Part shown: piece by piece, positions 34,575 through 47,463 of the stretch
Layout of the letters: each line of letters starts with the position of its first letter
How positions within the stretch are numbered: the stretch's first letter is position 1
Assembly: GCA_037043455.1 (NCBI GenBank)
Contig: JAWPHD010010302.1
Span: forward strand, 1-64,000
Reading direction: 5' to 3'
Length of the DNA stretch: 64,000 nucleotides
Source of the DNA: Cyrtodaria siliqua
Lineage: Eukaryota > Mollusca > Bivalvia > Adapedonta > Hiatellidae
Translations under genes and position numbers: made by a program
Notes under the pieces: model-generated
Database searches by the model: none
Seen by the model: only the letters and a program-made list of their open reading frames with translations
Told to the model about the DNA's origin: nothing

Positions 34575-35955
34575 AAAACAAGAGGCCAAGAGGGCCTGTG
34601 GATGCTCTACTGGCTAACACGGCTCTTATAAAGTTTGGTAAAGATCAGATGAAAAATGAAGGCCCTACCGTATTGACGAGGCAAAATATAGCATTTTTCA
34701 CTAAATCAAGAGCCGTAACTCCTCTGTTACTGGTCCGACTGGTCCAACATAGAGCTAAAAAAAAAAAAAAAAAAAAATGAAATAAATAAAAAAAAAAAAA
34801 AAAAAAAAATAATATAAAAAAAGAAAGTCATAAAATCTGCTAAAGTTTGGCAAAGATCGGATGAAAAATGAAGGCCCTATCGTCTTAACGAGGCAAAATA
34901 TAGCATTTTGAACTAAATCAAGGGCCATAACTCCGCTGTTACTAGTCCGATATGAATGGTTTGCGAAATTGTCCGAGCTTTCATTGATATAAACAATCTG
35001 ATAAAGTTTGGTAAAGATCGGATGAGCAATGAAGCCCCTATCGTCTTAACGAGGGAAAATATATTTTAACTAAATCAAGGGCCATAACTCCGCTGTTACT
35101 GGTCAGATATGGCTGGTTTTCAAACTTGTTGGAGCTTTCAACAACATTAACAATCTGATAAAATTTGGTAAAGATCGGATTAACAATGATTGATTGATTG
35201 ATTGATTGAATTGAATTTTATAGTCGCACCAACAGCTAAGGTCATATGGCGACTTTCCAGCTTCCATTGGTGGAGGAAGACCCCAGATGCCCCTCCGGGC
35301 AATTTTCGTGCACGGGCGGGCACCTGGGTAGAACCACCGACGTTCCGCAAGCCAGCTGGATAGCTTCCTCACATAAAGATTCCTAGGCCCCTGAGGGATG
35401 AACAATGAAGCCCCTATCATCTTAACGAGGCAAAATATAGCATTTTTAACTAAATGAAGGGCCATAACTCCGCTGTTACTAGTCAGATCTGGCTGGTTTT
35501 TGAACTCATCCGAGCTTTCATTGATATTAACAACCTGTTCAAGTTTGGTAAAGATCGGATGAAAAATGAAGGCCCTATCGTCTTAACGAGACAAAAGTTA
35601 ACAACGGATGACGGACGACGGACGGACGGACGACGGACAACTCGGCATCCCATAAGCTCTGCTGGCCTTCGGCGAAAAACGAAGGCCCTATCGTCTTAAC
35701 GAGGCAAAATGTAACAATATAGCATTTTTAACTAAATCAAGGACCATAACTCTGCTGTTACTGGTCCGATCTGGCTGGTTTTCGAACTTGTCCGAGCTTT
35801 CATTGATATTAACAATGTGGTAAAGATAGGATGAAAAATGAAGGCCCTATCGTCTTAACGAGCCAAAAGTTAACGCCGACGACGGACGACGGACAACGGA
35901 CAACTCGGCATCCCATAAGCTCTGCTGGAATTCGGCCAGTAGAGCTAAAAAAAAA
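34575..35955 (+). mobile_element. Family C elements, adjoining copies
   Basis: 5' end ACAAGAGGCCAAGAGGGCC with CTCTACTGGCT. Units as in other C arrays. A first 3' end at 35600-35670 and a second at 35870-35950 (GGACGACGGACAACGGAC, hairpin AGCTCTGCTGGAATTCGGCCAGTAGAGCT, then an A-run) suggest two elements or a partial duplication. Confidence 0.75.
35190..35395 (-). mobile_element. SINE with (TCAA)n tail and 13-bp target-site duplication
   Basis: GGATTAACAATGA (35177-35189) and GGATGAACAATGA (35396-35408) flank it. On the minus strand it contains GTTCTACCCAGGTGCCCG, GGGGTCTTCCTCCACCAATG, GCCATATGACCTTAGCTGTT, GGTGCGACTATAAAATTCAA and a TCAA tail. This 3' end is widespread in bivalves as far as I recall. 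Inserted in a family C unit. Confidence 0.9.
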
Positions 35956-35999
35956 AAAAAAAAAAAAAAATAAATAAAAATAAAAAAAATAAAAAAAAG

Positions 36000-36502
36000 A
36001 TATAATTTTTTTGTTTTGTTCGCGACACGACGTCTTGTTGTGGTGAGCAATTGTGCAAAGTTATTTGAAAATCCATCCATTATTGCCAGAGTTATGAAGC
36101 GGACACGAGTGTACAGACGAACGGATTTTGAGCTTTGATCTCTAAGTGTGACCTTGACCTTGGAGACACGGACCTGGATTTTGTGCGCAACACGTCGCCT
36201 TGTTGTGGTGAGCAATTGTGCGACGTTATTTGAAAATCCATCCATTATTGTCAGAGTTATGAAGCGGACACGAGTGTATAAACAAACGGATTTTGACCTT
36301 TGACCTCTAAGTGTGACCTTGACTTTAGAGCCACAGACCTGGTTTTTGTGCGCGACACGTCGTCTTGTTGTGGTGAGAAATTGTGCGAAGTTATTTGAAA
36401 ATCCGTCCATTATTGTCAGAGTTATGAAACGGACACGAGTGTACACGCGAACGGACAAACAGTGCGATTACTATATGCCACCCTTCGGGAGCATAAAAAG
36501 AT
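36000..36502 (+). mobile_element. Family F units with 3' hairpin
   Basis: Units TGTGACCTTGACCTTGGAG, TTTTGTGCGCGACACGTCG, AGTTATTTGAAAATCCATCC; 3' end GATTACTATATGCCACCC...GGGAGCATAAAAAG. Confidence 0.75.
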
Positions 36503-36504
36503 CG

Positions 36505-36810
36505 GACAGGGAAAGTAGCATTCAAGGAGGACAGTCAACCACAAAACATGGAAACAAACACGCAAACAGACAAACAAAAAGGCAAAAGTAATAATAAATG
36601 CAAACGACATCACAAACAAAAAAGGGTTGACAATAGGGCTACCGCCTTGGAACGGTCAGTGGCAAAGTAGGCCACTGGGGGTTTAAACCAGTCCTAGGGT
36701 GCACCAAACCTCACACTTACCCAACTGTCATCCCATTAAAACAGGACAGTGTAAATAAAGAAATCCCTGTCATGATCTAATCTCTAACCAACAAGGCAGC
36801 ATCAATAGGC
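36505..36810. repeat. Interspersed repeat P, copy 2
   Basis: Matches 9350-9668 in order and orientation, with a few small indels. Confidence 0.75.
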
Positions 36811-36852
36811 AATAGAAGTAAAACACAAATATGCTCGTGTAAATATAATACA

Positions 36853-38024
36853 AACAAGAAATATCACCGATAAATGCCCCCGAAGTGTCCTTTGACCTCT
36901 AAGTATGACCTTGACCTTGGAGCCATGGACCTGGATTTTGTGCACGACACATTGTTTGGTTGTGGTGAGCACTTGTGCCAAGTTATTTGAAAATCCATCC
37001 AGGCATGCACAAGTTATTGAACGGACACGATTTGACCTTTGACCTCTAAATGTGACCTTGACCTTGGGGCCACAGACCTGGATTTTGTGCGCGACACATT
37101 GTCTTGTTGTGGTGAGCACTTGTGCCAAGTTATTTGAAAATCCGTCCATGAAAGCCAGAGTTATTGACCGGACACAAGTTGACTTTTGATCTCCAAGTGT
37201 GACCTTGACCTTGAAGACCTGGGTTTTGCACGCCACACATCGTCTTGTTATGGTTATTTAAAAATCCCTGTAGGGGTTGTGACTTTACGGTCCGGACACG
37301 AAATAGCGTACCTGTTTTTTACCTATGAACTTCAAGTGTGACCTTGACCTTTGTGGTACGAACCTGGGTTTTGCGCGCGACACATCGTCTTGTTATGGCG
37401 ATCACTTGTGCCAAGTTATTTAAAAATCCCTGTAGGGGTTGTGACCTTACGGTCCGGACACGAATTTGCGTACCTGTTTTTCACCTATGAACTTCAAGTG
37501 TGACCTTGACCTTTGAGGTACGGAGCTGGGTTTTGCGCGCGACACATCGTCTTGTTATGGTGATCACTTGTGCCAAGTTTTATAAAAATCCCTGTAGGGG
37601 TTGTGACGTGATGGTCCGGACACGAATTTGCGTACCTGTTTTTCACCTATGAACTTCAAGTGTGACCTTGACCTTTGAGGTACTGAGCTGGGTTTTGCGC
37701 GCGACACATCGTCTTGTTATGGTGATCACTTGTGCCAAGTTATTTAAAAATCCCTGAAGGAGTTGTGACGTTACGGTCCGACACGAAATTGCGTACCTGT
37801 TTTGGACCTATGAACTTCAAGTGTGACCTTGACCTTTGAGGTATGGACCTGCGTTTTGCGCGCGACACATCGTCTTGTTATGGTGATCACTTGTGCCAAG
37901 TTAATTAAAAAAACCTGCAGGGGTTTTGAAGGTACAGTCCGGACACAAACTGCGGAAAGACAGACAGAATCCGGACGGTGTGATTACTATATGGCCCCGA
38001 AAAATTTTCGGGGACATAAAAAAA
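36853..38024 (+). mobile_element. Family F element, complete
   Basis: 5' AACAAGAAATATCACCG and ATGCCCCCGAAG (36874 on); about seven units of about 150 bp with TGTGACCTTGACCTTTGAGG, TTGCGCGCGACACATCGTC, GTGCCAAGTTATTTAAAAAT, GTCCGGACACG; 3' hairpin GGCCCCGAAAAATTTTCGGG then GACATAAAAA. Confidence 0.85.
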
Positions 38025-38099
38025 CAATAGCCTAGAAAGCCACAATGAAGGTACTCAATGACTTGGCAGAAGCCAGAGCAACAAGAGAATAAACCATTA

Positions 38100-38778
38100 A
38101 GGGCACGACAAGAAAGATCATAGACAAACATCAAACGCCACCGTCCCAATGGGCTTTCGGTAGGCGTCATCATAGGGTCCACAGCCTGCCCTATCATCGT
38201 ACAATAAAAGAGGAAAGCATAGTGGCGAACTGTAAATGGTCCACCACCAAGCATGCAGTATGTTGCAAAATGATAGGGTCATAACCTCTTTTGACTTTTT
38301 AACAAGTTTAACAAAGATAGTATGAAAGTGATCATGATCAAGAATCTTACGAAGTTTATAAATCACATCACCATAGAAGTCAGGTTGTGATAGTCCTTGT
38401 CACAGAAGAGTCCTTAAATTACTTTTATATTTGGAAAGAAGATCAGGATTACTATAATAAAAGTTTGCAAAGGTTTTACGAAGTTTATGGTAACGGTAAC
38501 CTTGACTGAGTAGCTTTTTAGTTATACAAAGATTACGAATATTAAAGTCCTCAACACGAGTACAAGCTCTTGAAAAACGAATAAGTTGAGACACATACAC
38601 CCCATAAGAAGTTGCTCGGGGAACATCCCCATCCAAATGGGGATAATTAACAATGTCAAAATTAAAATCATCTCTTTTGTCATAGATTTTGCTAATTATT
38701 TCAACATTTTCAATCGAGAGATCTAAATCAAGAAAAAAAGAGTTATTATCAGATATATTAGCTTTGTTAAGCTGAAGT
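38100..38778 (-). pseudogene. Penelope-like reverse transcriptase fragment, disrupted
   Basis: The minus strand reads, in one frame, FFLDLDLSIENVEIISKIYD, KRDDFNFDIVNYPHLDGDVP, RATSYGVYVSQLIRFSRACT, GYRYHKLRKTFANFYYSNPD, then LRTLL, a TGA stop, and QGLSQPDFYGDVIYKLRKIL. I recognise the pattern FLDLxISI...KIYDKRDDF...GVYISQLIRFAR...HKLRKxFxKF from reverse transcriptases of invertebrate retroelements; its position after the catalytic core resembles the thumb region of Penelope-like elements. No catalytic YxDD or endonuclease is present. It is 5' truncated at a TAA near 38778 and carries an internal stop, so it is a dead fragment in the intron between exons B and C. Element class is uncertain. 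Confidence 0.7.
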
Positions 38779-38839
38779 TAAAAGTGTCCTGTTATTTCTC
38801 AATAACACGTCAAAATAAAATAAGCGCAGGCTAAAGTGG

Positions 38840-39282
38840 AAGCCCAAGAAGCCTAGTGGGGGCGGAGGGTAGAGGAGGGAGCCAATGCCCCAATATGGGC
38901 GAAGTATGAATAAGATGCATAATGCTATAAGAAATCCCAAACCAAAATTATAGATATATACAACAGGTTACATGCAAACCTAGATCAGCCTTTATTGCAC
39001 ATTTTAAGGGCTATCAGAATTTGGGTTCCATGGGAGCCCAGGGGTTACAGAAACCAAAATTACTTAAGCAGCCCTTAAGATAATGCTATAAGGAAGTTAA
39101 TGGCCAAATTTGGTTGTGCTAGGATAAGAATTGTAAGAGATATAGGCTTGTAAACACAGCTTACACGCAAAATTTGATATGAAATGGGACACATTTTATG
39201 CAAACCTTGATGTGGTACGCCGACCCCAGGGTGATTACATCAGCTCTCTTATTCTTCAAATAGTCGAGCTAAAAATCGATCA
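38840..39282 (+). mobile_element. Family B 3' part
   Basis: Same tail as 3830-4401, ending CAGCTCTCTTATTCTTCAAA then TAGTCGAGCTAAAAA. 5' part absent. Confidence 0.75.
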
Positions 39283-39985
39283 CCCGAGGTATAAATAATC
39301 AGTTTTTCAAGTGTCAATGCAGTGGGTCAGAAGTTACTGCATTTCAAAGTTATCAATCAATCTTGATATTTAAAGTTTGCTTATGTAGCAAAATGCAACT
39401 TTAATGTGTACAACATCAAATGGTTAAACTACTCGTTGCAATAGCAACCAGGTGTTTTAATGGACCGGCCCGATTTTAATAAAGGGCCACTCAAGGATGC
39501 TTCCTATGAAGTTTTATCAAAATTGGCAATGTCATTTAGGACGAGATGGCATCTGAAGATTTGTATACAGCTTTATGTAGTGAAAATGGCCCCATCCACT
39601 GGAAGCCAAGTTTTTCAAAGTATCAGGTCGGCTTTAGGTGTATCGGAAGTAAAACAAATCCCACTGAGTCCTGTAGAATATTTTCCAATCTTTCTAGTTA
39701 GCCATTTTTCAAACTGAAGTTCAAACTAAGATTCGCTTACACAATCTTAGATATGAGACCTTCCTCTCTAGAAAACTGCTGAGAATAGTAGGGGTCATGT
39801 GGCATATAAGCAAATATAATATCGATCTTTGTGACACCGTGAACTGCATTCATTTGGCACCTCTTAAATGTGTTCTACTTTCACTTTCAAAACTTTCAAG
39901 TTGATAAATAAAATCATCATACAACCATGCAAATGGTTCTTAGCTCTCATAAACAAGTCTATGGAGTCATTTCAGCTGAAGGATT
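39283..39985 (+). repeat. Decayed element similar to 45415-45722, then unique sequence
   Basis: 39460-39720 shares GATTTTAA, AAGGATGCTTCCTATGAAG, TTTTATCAAAATTGGC and GAAAATGGCCCC with 45415-45722. No gene. Confidence 0.5.
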
Positions 39986-40120
39986 GAATTGAACTGAATT
40001 GGGTTTTAAGGCGCACCAATACATGAAAGGTTATATGGTGCCTAACAGGCATGAACATGCCAGGCTCATCCTCCATGAACATCGAGATAAAATATGGAAA
40101 ATGGGCCTAGAACCTTCTCA
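39986..40120 (-). mobile_element. SINE fragment
   Basis: Contains GAATTGGGTTTTAAGGCGCA, CCAATACATGAAAGGTTATA, TGGTGCC, similar in layout to the tail of the SINE at 35190 but diverged. Confidence 0.5.
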
Positions 40121-40272
40121 CCCTGAACTGCAGAGTTGCTGCAAATTCTATCGTAGAAACTAAATTTATGCTGGAGCCACGTTTATTGTTTTCTGCCACT
40201 GATCTTTTGATGTGAGCGAGATGGCACCTGAAACAATGCAGGGATCATGATGAAGACCTTTAGTGAACATGA

Positions 40273-41457
40273 ACAGAGGCCCAAGAGGGCCTGTGAACGC
40301 TCTACTGGCTAACATGGCTCTTATAACATCAATGAAGCTAGAGACTGCCATTTACGTTTTTTTGAAAGTTTTGGGTAACTTATCAACTAAATCAAGGGCC
40401 ATAACTAAAGAATCTGGTAAAGTTTGGTAAAGATCAGATGAAAAATGAAGGCCCTATCGTATTAACGAGGCAAAATATAGCATTTTTAACTAAATCAAGA
40501 GCCATAACTCCTCTGTTACTGGTCCGACTGGTCCAACATAAAGCTAAAAAAAAAAAATTCAAAAAATTCAAAAAATTTCAAAATAAATTTCAAAAAAATA
40601 AATAAAAGCAAAAACAAAAACAAAAACAAAATTAAAAAAAAAATTAAAAAAAATAAAAAGGAAATAATATAAAACAAGAAAGTCATAAGATCTGGTAAAG
40701 TTTCGCAAAGATCAGATAAAAATGAAGGCCCTATCGTAAGACGAGGCAAATTATAGCATTTTTAACAAAATCAAGGGCCATAACTCCGCTGTTACTGGTC
40801 CGATCAGTCTGGTTTTCGAACTTGACCGAGCTTTTATTGACATTACCAATCTGATAAAGTTTGGTAAAGATCGGATCAAAAATAAAGTCTAAACAAGGCA
40901 AAATATAGCATTTTGAACTAAATCAAGGGTCATAACTCCGCTGTTACTGGTCCGATATGAATGGTTTTCAAACTTGTCCGAGCTTTCATTGATATTAACA
41001 ATCTGATAAAGATTGGTAAAGATCGGATGAACAATGAAGCCCCTATCGTCTTAACAAAGCAAAATATAGCATTTTTAACTAAATCAAGGGCAATAACTCC
41101 ACTGTTAATGGTCCGATCTAGCTGGTTTTCGAACTTGTCCGAGCTTTCATTGCTATTAACAATCTGTGCAAGTTTGGTAAAGATCAAATAATAAATGAAG
41201 GTGCTAGAGTGTTCACAAGGCTTAATATGGCATTTTTCAGCAAAACAAGGGCCATTACTCCGGTGAAATTATTCCGATCTGGCTGGTTTTCGAACTTGTC
41301 TGAGCTTTCATTAATATTAACGACCTGTTAAAGTTTGGTAAAGAGCGGATGAAAAATGAAGGCCCTAGAGTGTTCACAAGACAAAAGTTAACGACAGACG
41401 CGGACGGACGACGGACAACTCGCCATCCCATAAGCTCTTCTGGCCAGTAGAGCTAAA
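40273..41457 (+). mobile_element. Family C element, complete ends
   Basis: GCTCTACTGGC (40299-40309) and GCCAGTAGAGC (41443-41453) are exact reverse complements. Units with AAAGTTTGGTAAAGATCGG and CAAGGGCCATAACTCCGCTG. A CGGACGGACGACGGACAACTC tract precedes the hairpin. An AT-rich A-run block (40540-40680) is inserted. Confidence 0.85.
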
Positions 41458-41579
41458 AATGATAAAATGAACATGAATTTGGGGGTATTCTACCCCTTTG
41501 TCTTCCCCTCCAAAGGGATCTGCAGTGGCCCTATTCTTTGCCCCATGACCAAACGGGGCCCCCGGGAACCACACGGGGC

Positions 41580-42070
41580 CAAAACAAGTTTGACATGTGA
41601 CTCAGGGGCGGGGCCAAATTTGATTCCAGGGTCACCATTTGAAAAAACTTGGTAGAGGACCATAAGCTGAGTGTAATTAAATATTAAACTGTTGGCTCTT
41701 GTAGTTTCAGAGAAGATATTAAGTTTTACCTTATATAAGTATGTAAAACATGTGACCCCTGGGGTGGGGCGAAATTTGACCTTAAGGTCACCATTTAAAC
41801 AAATTTGGTAGAGCTTATAAGCTAAGTGCAATTATTACAAAATATTAAACTTTTGACTTTTTTTTTTAAAGTTTTTCCCTATATATAAGTCTATGTAAAA
41901 CTATGACCCCTGGGGCAGGGCCAAATTTGACCCAGGGTCACCATTTGAACAAATTGGTAGAGGATCCATAAGCTTATAATAAATAAAAAAATATTAAACT
42001 TTTATCTCTTGTAGTTTCAGAGAAGAAGATTTTTGTTGAAGTTCTTCCCTATAACTCGATGTAAAAATGA
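41580..42070 (+). repeat. Family G units
   Basis: Three units: ACATGTGACCCCTGGGG, GGGCCAAATTTGACCC, GGTCACCATTTGAA. Confidence 0.8.
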
Positions 42071-42192
42071 TCCAACAAGGGCCCCTAAACTCCTAATTAA
42101 AGACAAATGAACCCATGAACCATTTAAGATTTCTTGTGAGAAAAAAACAACACATATATGTAGAAAAAAGAAAAAAAAAGAAAAGAAAATAG

Positions 42193-43836
42193 AACAAGAG
42201 GTCAATGACCTTGAAGCTCTACTGATAGGTTTTGATAGCTAGATCAGCATTCCTGTGAAGTTTCATGAAAATCTGTCAAGTAGTTTCAGAGGAGTAGTCG
42301 CTACAAGGTTTTACTATATAACACATCATTTTAGAAAAAGTCCCATATCCTCACTTATAGTTTTCAAGAAGTAGTTGCTACAAAAAAAAAAAAAATCTAT
42401 TTTTAGACATGGTGGCCATCTTGAATTTCCGTCTGACCTGAAATTTTGCTAGGATCAACTAGACATCAAGCGTAACATTTTTGTTAAGTTTCATGAAATT
42501 CCATCAGGCAGATTCAGAGAAGTAGTCGCCACAAGTTTTTCCTATATAACTCTATGTAAACAAAAATGGGCACTGGACAAAATGAACTTTGGCTAGGATC
42601 AACTACATGTCGTGCCAGTCATTTTGGTGAAGGTTCCAGATCAATATCATTTACGGTTTTTGAGAAGTAGTCGCCACAAAATCACATTTTTTTATATCTA
42701 TTTTTAGCTGTGGCAGCCATCTTGAATTTCCGGCCAACCTGAATTTTTTGCTGGATCAACTAGTCACCAAGAGCAACATTCCTGTGAAGTTTCATGAAAA
42801 CCCGTCAAGTTGTCCAGAGCAGTAGTCGCCACAAAATATTCATACATAACTCTATGTAAACAAAGAAGGTCACTGGCGGTAATGTTTGACTTCAAATCAA
42901 AATGAATCTTGCTTAGGACCAAGTACATGTCACACAAGTCATTTTGGTAAAAGTTCCAATTCAATATCACTTACGGTTTTTGAGAAGTAGTTGTCACAAA
43001 GTCACATTTTTAAAATCTACTTTTAGCAGTGGCGGCCATCTTAAATTTCCTACCAACCTGAATTTTTGCTAGGATCAACTAGACATCAAGAGCAACATTC
43101 CTGTCAAGTTCCATAGAATTCCATCAGGTAGTTTCAGGAGTTGTCGCCACAAGTTTTGCCATATATAACTCTATGTAAACAAAGATGGCCACTGGCGGCC
43201 ATGCTTGACATCCAATCAAAATGAACTTTGGTTAGGATCAACTACATGTCATGCCAGTCATTTTGGTAAAAGTTCCAATTCAATATCACTTACGGTTTTT
43301 GATAAGTAGTCGCCACAAAATCACATTTTTAAAATTTACTTTTAACAGTGGCAGCCATCTTGAATTTCCGCCCAACCTGAATTTTTGCTAGGATCAACTA
43401 GACATCAAGAGCAACATTCCTGTGAAGTTTGATGAAAATCCGTCAAGTAGTTTCAGAGGAGTATTCGCCAATTTTTTTTCCTATATAACTCTATGGCCGC
43501 TGGTGGCCATGTTTGACATCCAATCAAAATGAACTTTGGTTAGGATCAACTAAATGTCGAGCCAGTCATTTTGGTAAAGGTTCCAAATCAATATCACTTA
43601 CGGTTTTTGAGAAGTAGTTTTTAAAATCTATTTATAGCTGTGGTGGCCACCTTGAATTTCCGGCCAACTTGAATTTTTGCTAGGATCAACTAGACATCAA
43701 GAGCGACATTCCTGTGAAGTTTCATGAAAATCGGTCAAATAGTTTCAGGTGAGAATTCGCCACAAAAAAAGTTTACAGACGGACGGATGACGCACCACGG
43801 CATAAGCTCTGCTGATCTTTGATCAGTCAAGCTAAA
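42193..43836 (+). mobile_element. Family A element, complete
   Basis: AACAAGAGGTCAATGACC, AGCTCTACTGAT (42215-42226), about five units, ACGGACGGATGACGCACC, and hairpin AGCTCTGCTGATC...GATCAGTCAAGCT then AAAAA. Confidence 0.85.
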
Positions 43837-43867
43837 AATTGAACCCATGAACCAAGGTTTCTTATGA

Positions 43868-44738
43868 AAAACAAGAAATATCACTGTAAGTGACAAATGC
43901 CCCCAGTCATCTTTGACATCTAAGTATGACCTTGACAAAAGAGCAACGGACCCGAATTTTGTGCGCGACACGTCGTTTGGTTGTGGTGAGCACTTGTGCC
44001 AAGTTATTTGAAAATCCGTCCATGAATGCCGAGTTATTGACCGGACACAATTTGACTTTTGAACTCCAAGTGTGACCTTGACCTTGAAGACCTGGGTTTT
44101 GGGCTCAACACATCGTCATGTTATGGTGATCACTTGTGCCAAGTTAATTAAAAAATCCCTGCATGGGTTGTGACGTTACGGTCTGGACACGAAATTGCGT
44201 ACCTGTTTTTGACCTATGAACTTCAAGTGTGACTTTGACCTTTGAGGTACGGACCTGGGTTTTGCACGCACACATCGTCTTGTTATGGTGATCACTTATT
44301 TAAAAATCCCTGCAGGGGTTGTGACGTTACGGTCCGGACACGAAATTGCGTACCTGTTTTTGACCTATGAACTTCAAAGTGTGACCTTAACCTTTGAGGT
44401 ACGGAGCTGGGTTTTGCGCGCGACATTCGTCTTGTTATGGTGATCACTTGTGCCAAGTTATTTAAAAATCACTGCAGGGGTTGTGACGTTACTGTCCGGA
44501 CATGAAATCGCGTACCTGTTTTTGACCTATGAACGTCAAGTGTGACCTTGGCCTGTGAGGTATGGACCTGGGTTTTGCGCGCGCCATATCGTCTTGTTAT
44601 GGTGATCACTTGTCCAAGTTAATTAAAAATCCATGAAGGGGTTTTGAAGGTACAGTCCGGACACGAACTGCGGAATGATGGACGGACGGAGCGATTACTA
44701 TATGCCCCCGAAAAGGTCCTTTTTGGGGGCATAAAAAA
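43868..44738 (+). mobile_element. Family F element, complete
   Basis: ATGCCCCC at 43897-43904 pairs with GGGGGCAT at 44725-44732. About five units between. 3' tract GATGGACGGACGGAGCG. Confidence 0.85.
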
Positions 44739-44749
44739 AAATAATTAAA

Positions 44750-45050
44750 AAACTCCGGCGTTACTAGGACGATTTCAAAATATTTTTTCCGCGTCACATC
44801 CCACTATTGGGATAAACATTATGATCCAGTTTAATGAAACCAAACAAGCGGTTATCAAGATATGGCTGTGGACGGACAGAATTAAAGCAATTTTTATCAA
44901 TTAAAGAGAAATAACTCAAGCGATACTGGGGCAATTCTGGAAAAAATTAGCCGCGTCTCATCCCACGATCAGGATAAACATTATTACCAAGTGTAATGAA
45001 AATCCAACCTGCAGTTAATTAATATATGAGCCGCAACACACAAAAACGTC
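44750..45050 (+). repeat. Family L units
   Basis: Two units like 21590-22100 (CACATCCCACTATTGGGATA, ATGGCTGTGGACGGACAG), ending in a short palindrome AAACGTCCCCTCGGACGTT at 45045-45063. Confidence 0.75.
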
Positions 45051-45063
45051 CCCTCGGACGTTC

Positions 45064-45414
45064 AGACGACAACGTCATAAAGTAACAATTTATGAAGTCG
45101 GCCGGTAATCAGTTACTTACTAATCAAATTTCTCATCACTTTCGTGTTTTACCTAGTTATTATATCATAGGAAATATGTTTTCTTAATATAAATAGTTGA
45201 TGCTATAGAAAATGGTAACTGTTTATATTTGTTGGTATTATTTAATCAACGACGTCGACCAAGACGCTAACGTCAACGTCAAAATTAATGGCGAGTACAA
45301 TCTTTAATTTTCAAATTGAGATAAAATCATTTTTAATTAAGATATCAACACGAAATAAAGAGAATTTTAAAGAGAAAATCACCGAGATTCATAATCATCA
45401 AAAAACATAAAATG
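45064..45414. other. Intronic stretch, no element recognised
   Basis: AT-rich with several AACGTC words. No gene. Confidence 0.4.
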
Positions 45415-45722
45415 TCACAATTTTGTCTGAAGGGTCATTTTCGCGTGTTTCGGCTCATATATAAAAAATGGCCCCGCTCCTGGCAGCTGAATATGGTCAG
45501 CTTTAGCAATCTTGATAGAGGATCACCTTATTATCACTTCTGTGAAACGATCAAAAAGCAACCAGATTTTAACATGAAGGATGCTTCCTGTGAAATTTCA
45601 TCAAAATTGGCCCAATCGATTAGGAGGAGTCGTCGTCTGAATCAAATCAAAAGTTTACAACGGATTATGGACAACAGGTGATCACAAAAGCTCACCTTGA
45701 CCTTTTGGCTCATTTGAGCTAA
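45415..45722 (+). mobile_element. Short element with terminal hairpin
   Basis: Contains AATTTCATCAAAATTGG and ends AAAGCTCACCTTGACC, TTTTGGCTCATTTGAGCTAA, the same kind of 3' hairpin as family G's end. Confidence 0.6.
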
Positions 45723-45762
45723 TAATAAAGAATTCAAACTTTAAATATAACATTAATTTTAC

Positions 45763-45912
45763 CTTTAACTAAATTGGTCTTCACACTTTCGAGTCCCGAT
45801 TCGTCCTGAACAGCAATGATGGCATTCAGCAAATAATTCAAGTTTTTGTTAGCGATTATTTGCTCAGCAATTATGGCTGCTTGTTCTCCTTGTGAAAGTT
45901 TCATGCCCTTGC
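45763..45912 (-). CDS. Macro protein exon B (end of macro domain 1)
   Basis: This 150-bp exon has an acceptor TATTTCCAG and donor G|GTAAAAT, phase 1 at both sides. It encodes residues 61-109: KGMKLSQGEQAAIIAEQ, a helix, then LNYLLNAIIAVQDESGL, which reads as the closing beta-strand of a macro domain with the usual Asp after the strand, and a final helix ESVKTNLVK. Length and layout match the C-terminal third of the fold. It lies 10.8 kb from exon A and 14.9 kb from exon C, separated by repeats. The phase match with both neighbours and the intact reading frame among decayed repeats support it as coding. Confidence 0.8.
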
Positions 45913-46273
45913 CTGGAAATACATTTATTGAAATTGTTAATCAATCTCAGAAAAAGTTTTGCCTGTACATGTGCACATAACGTATTCCCCTGAATATAAC
46001 AACTACCCAAATTGGGATCTAATCGACATTTCGGTACAGACGAACGCAAAGATGTTTTGATGGACAGGGGTTAAACACTATATGCCCTTCCATTATACTA
46101 CAAATCAAAGAAGCATAAAAATCAAGAGCACTCGCCTTCTCCCCGCCCCTTGTCCCCACCCATCCACCATCAACAGAGGATTTGGGTCCTATTCCCAAAA
46201 TCTTGATGATGGATGTATGGGGAGAAGGGATTGAGGGGCCAGCATAAAAATAAACAAAACAAAAAAACATGTA
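45913..46273. other. Intron A-B proximal part
   Basis: No gene or element recognised. Confidence 0.4.
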
Positions 46274-47463
46274 TAGTGGTTTCTCCTAATATCGCAGGTT
46301 CTTTAATATCGCGGTAAACACTATTTCTGATGACATCACCCTCAAGCGCCACCTACCTGAGATCCCGCTAATGTTTACAAATACATATCGGCGAAATGTC
46401 GCAACTCATGGTAAGTAAAATTGGTTTTCCATATAAATACATACCAACATCACAATGTGTAAATTTCCCCCACCCCTTTACCAACAAAAGAACCCATACC
46501 ACTTCGTAAAATAAGTTTATAAACTTTGGGGCTCCGTCAAATCTTCGTCTGCTTGATGATATTTATGAATCAACTTGTTGTGGTCATGTGACGACGCTAT
46601 GTTGCGAACAGGGCACCTGCCAACAGCGCCAATAAATTAAGGGGAACTCATAAAGAAGCCCTGCTACGCCTTTTCCTACGGAGTTCCCAAATTGATTTGT
46701 AGACGCACATATTGAGGGGATGCAAGACACTTGTTTTGTTTCTTGGGGAAAGTGTGACTTTTGTCCACATTGGACACACCTTACAGTTTTGAGGCGTGAC
46801 TCTGTTTCCAGATGTCCACACTGCCTAACAAAGGTCTAACTGCTAGTATAAAAGTTAAAAAAGTAAAGAAAACAAGAGTGTTGAGTGATGAATTGATGTA
46901 ACTTGCGTGATTATTAAAAGAAACAGTTGAATTTCAGCATATAATTGTAGTTTTATTTGTAGATATATCCCATTTATTTTATTTAGATTTTTTTGCAATC
47001 AATAAACTATAGTCAGGGCCTCCACTTTTTACCGCGATATTAGAGTACTCTTCCCTGACAACAGTAAAAACATAGCTGTCGATATTGGCATGGATTTATA
47101 TGTACACTGGATTTGAAACTCCCTATACGCCCCTTGTTAATTCCCGATTTATTCGCCGAATGGTCAATAAGCTGGTTTCCTGATTATTCTGCGGTAAACA
47201 ACAGGGTACCTGCCAGGGTAACAGGTGCGCGGTGGCCATTTTTGACGTGATCGATTATCCTGAAATGAGTTGATGTTGACATAAACCTGAATTATTAACA
47301 TACTACTTCACGATCTATTTCAAATATCGAGCGCATGTTATTTAAATCTGATGTATTGCTTTTAATTTATTGAAAGAAATTATGGAATTCATACTATAAC
47401 TTGGGTTTTAGCGTCGAAAGTACGCTCGATAGCCGTGTTGATTTTTTTTTTTCTACAGTTTTC

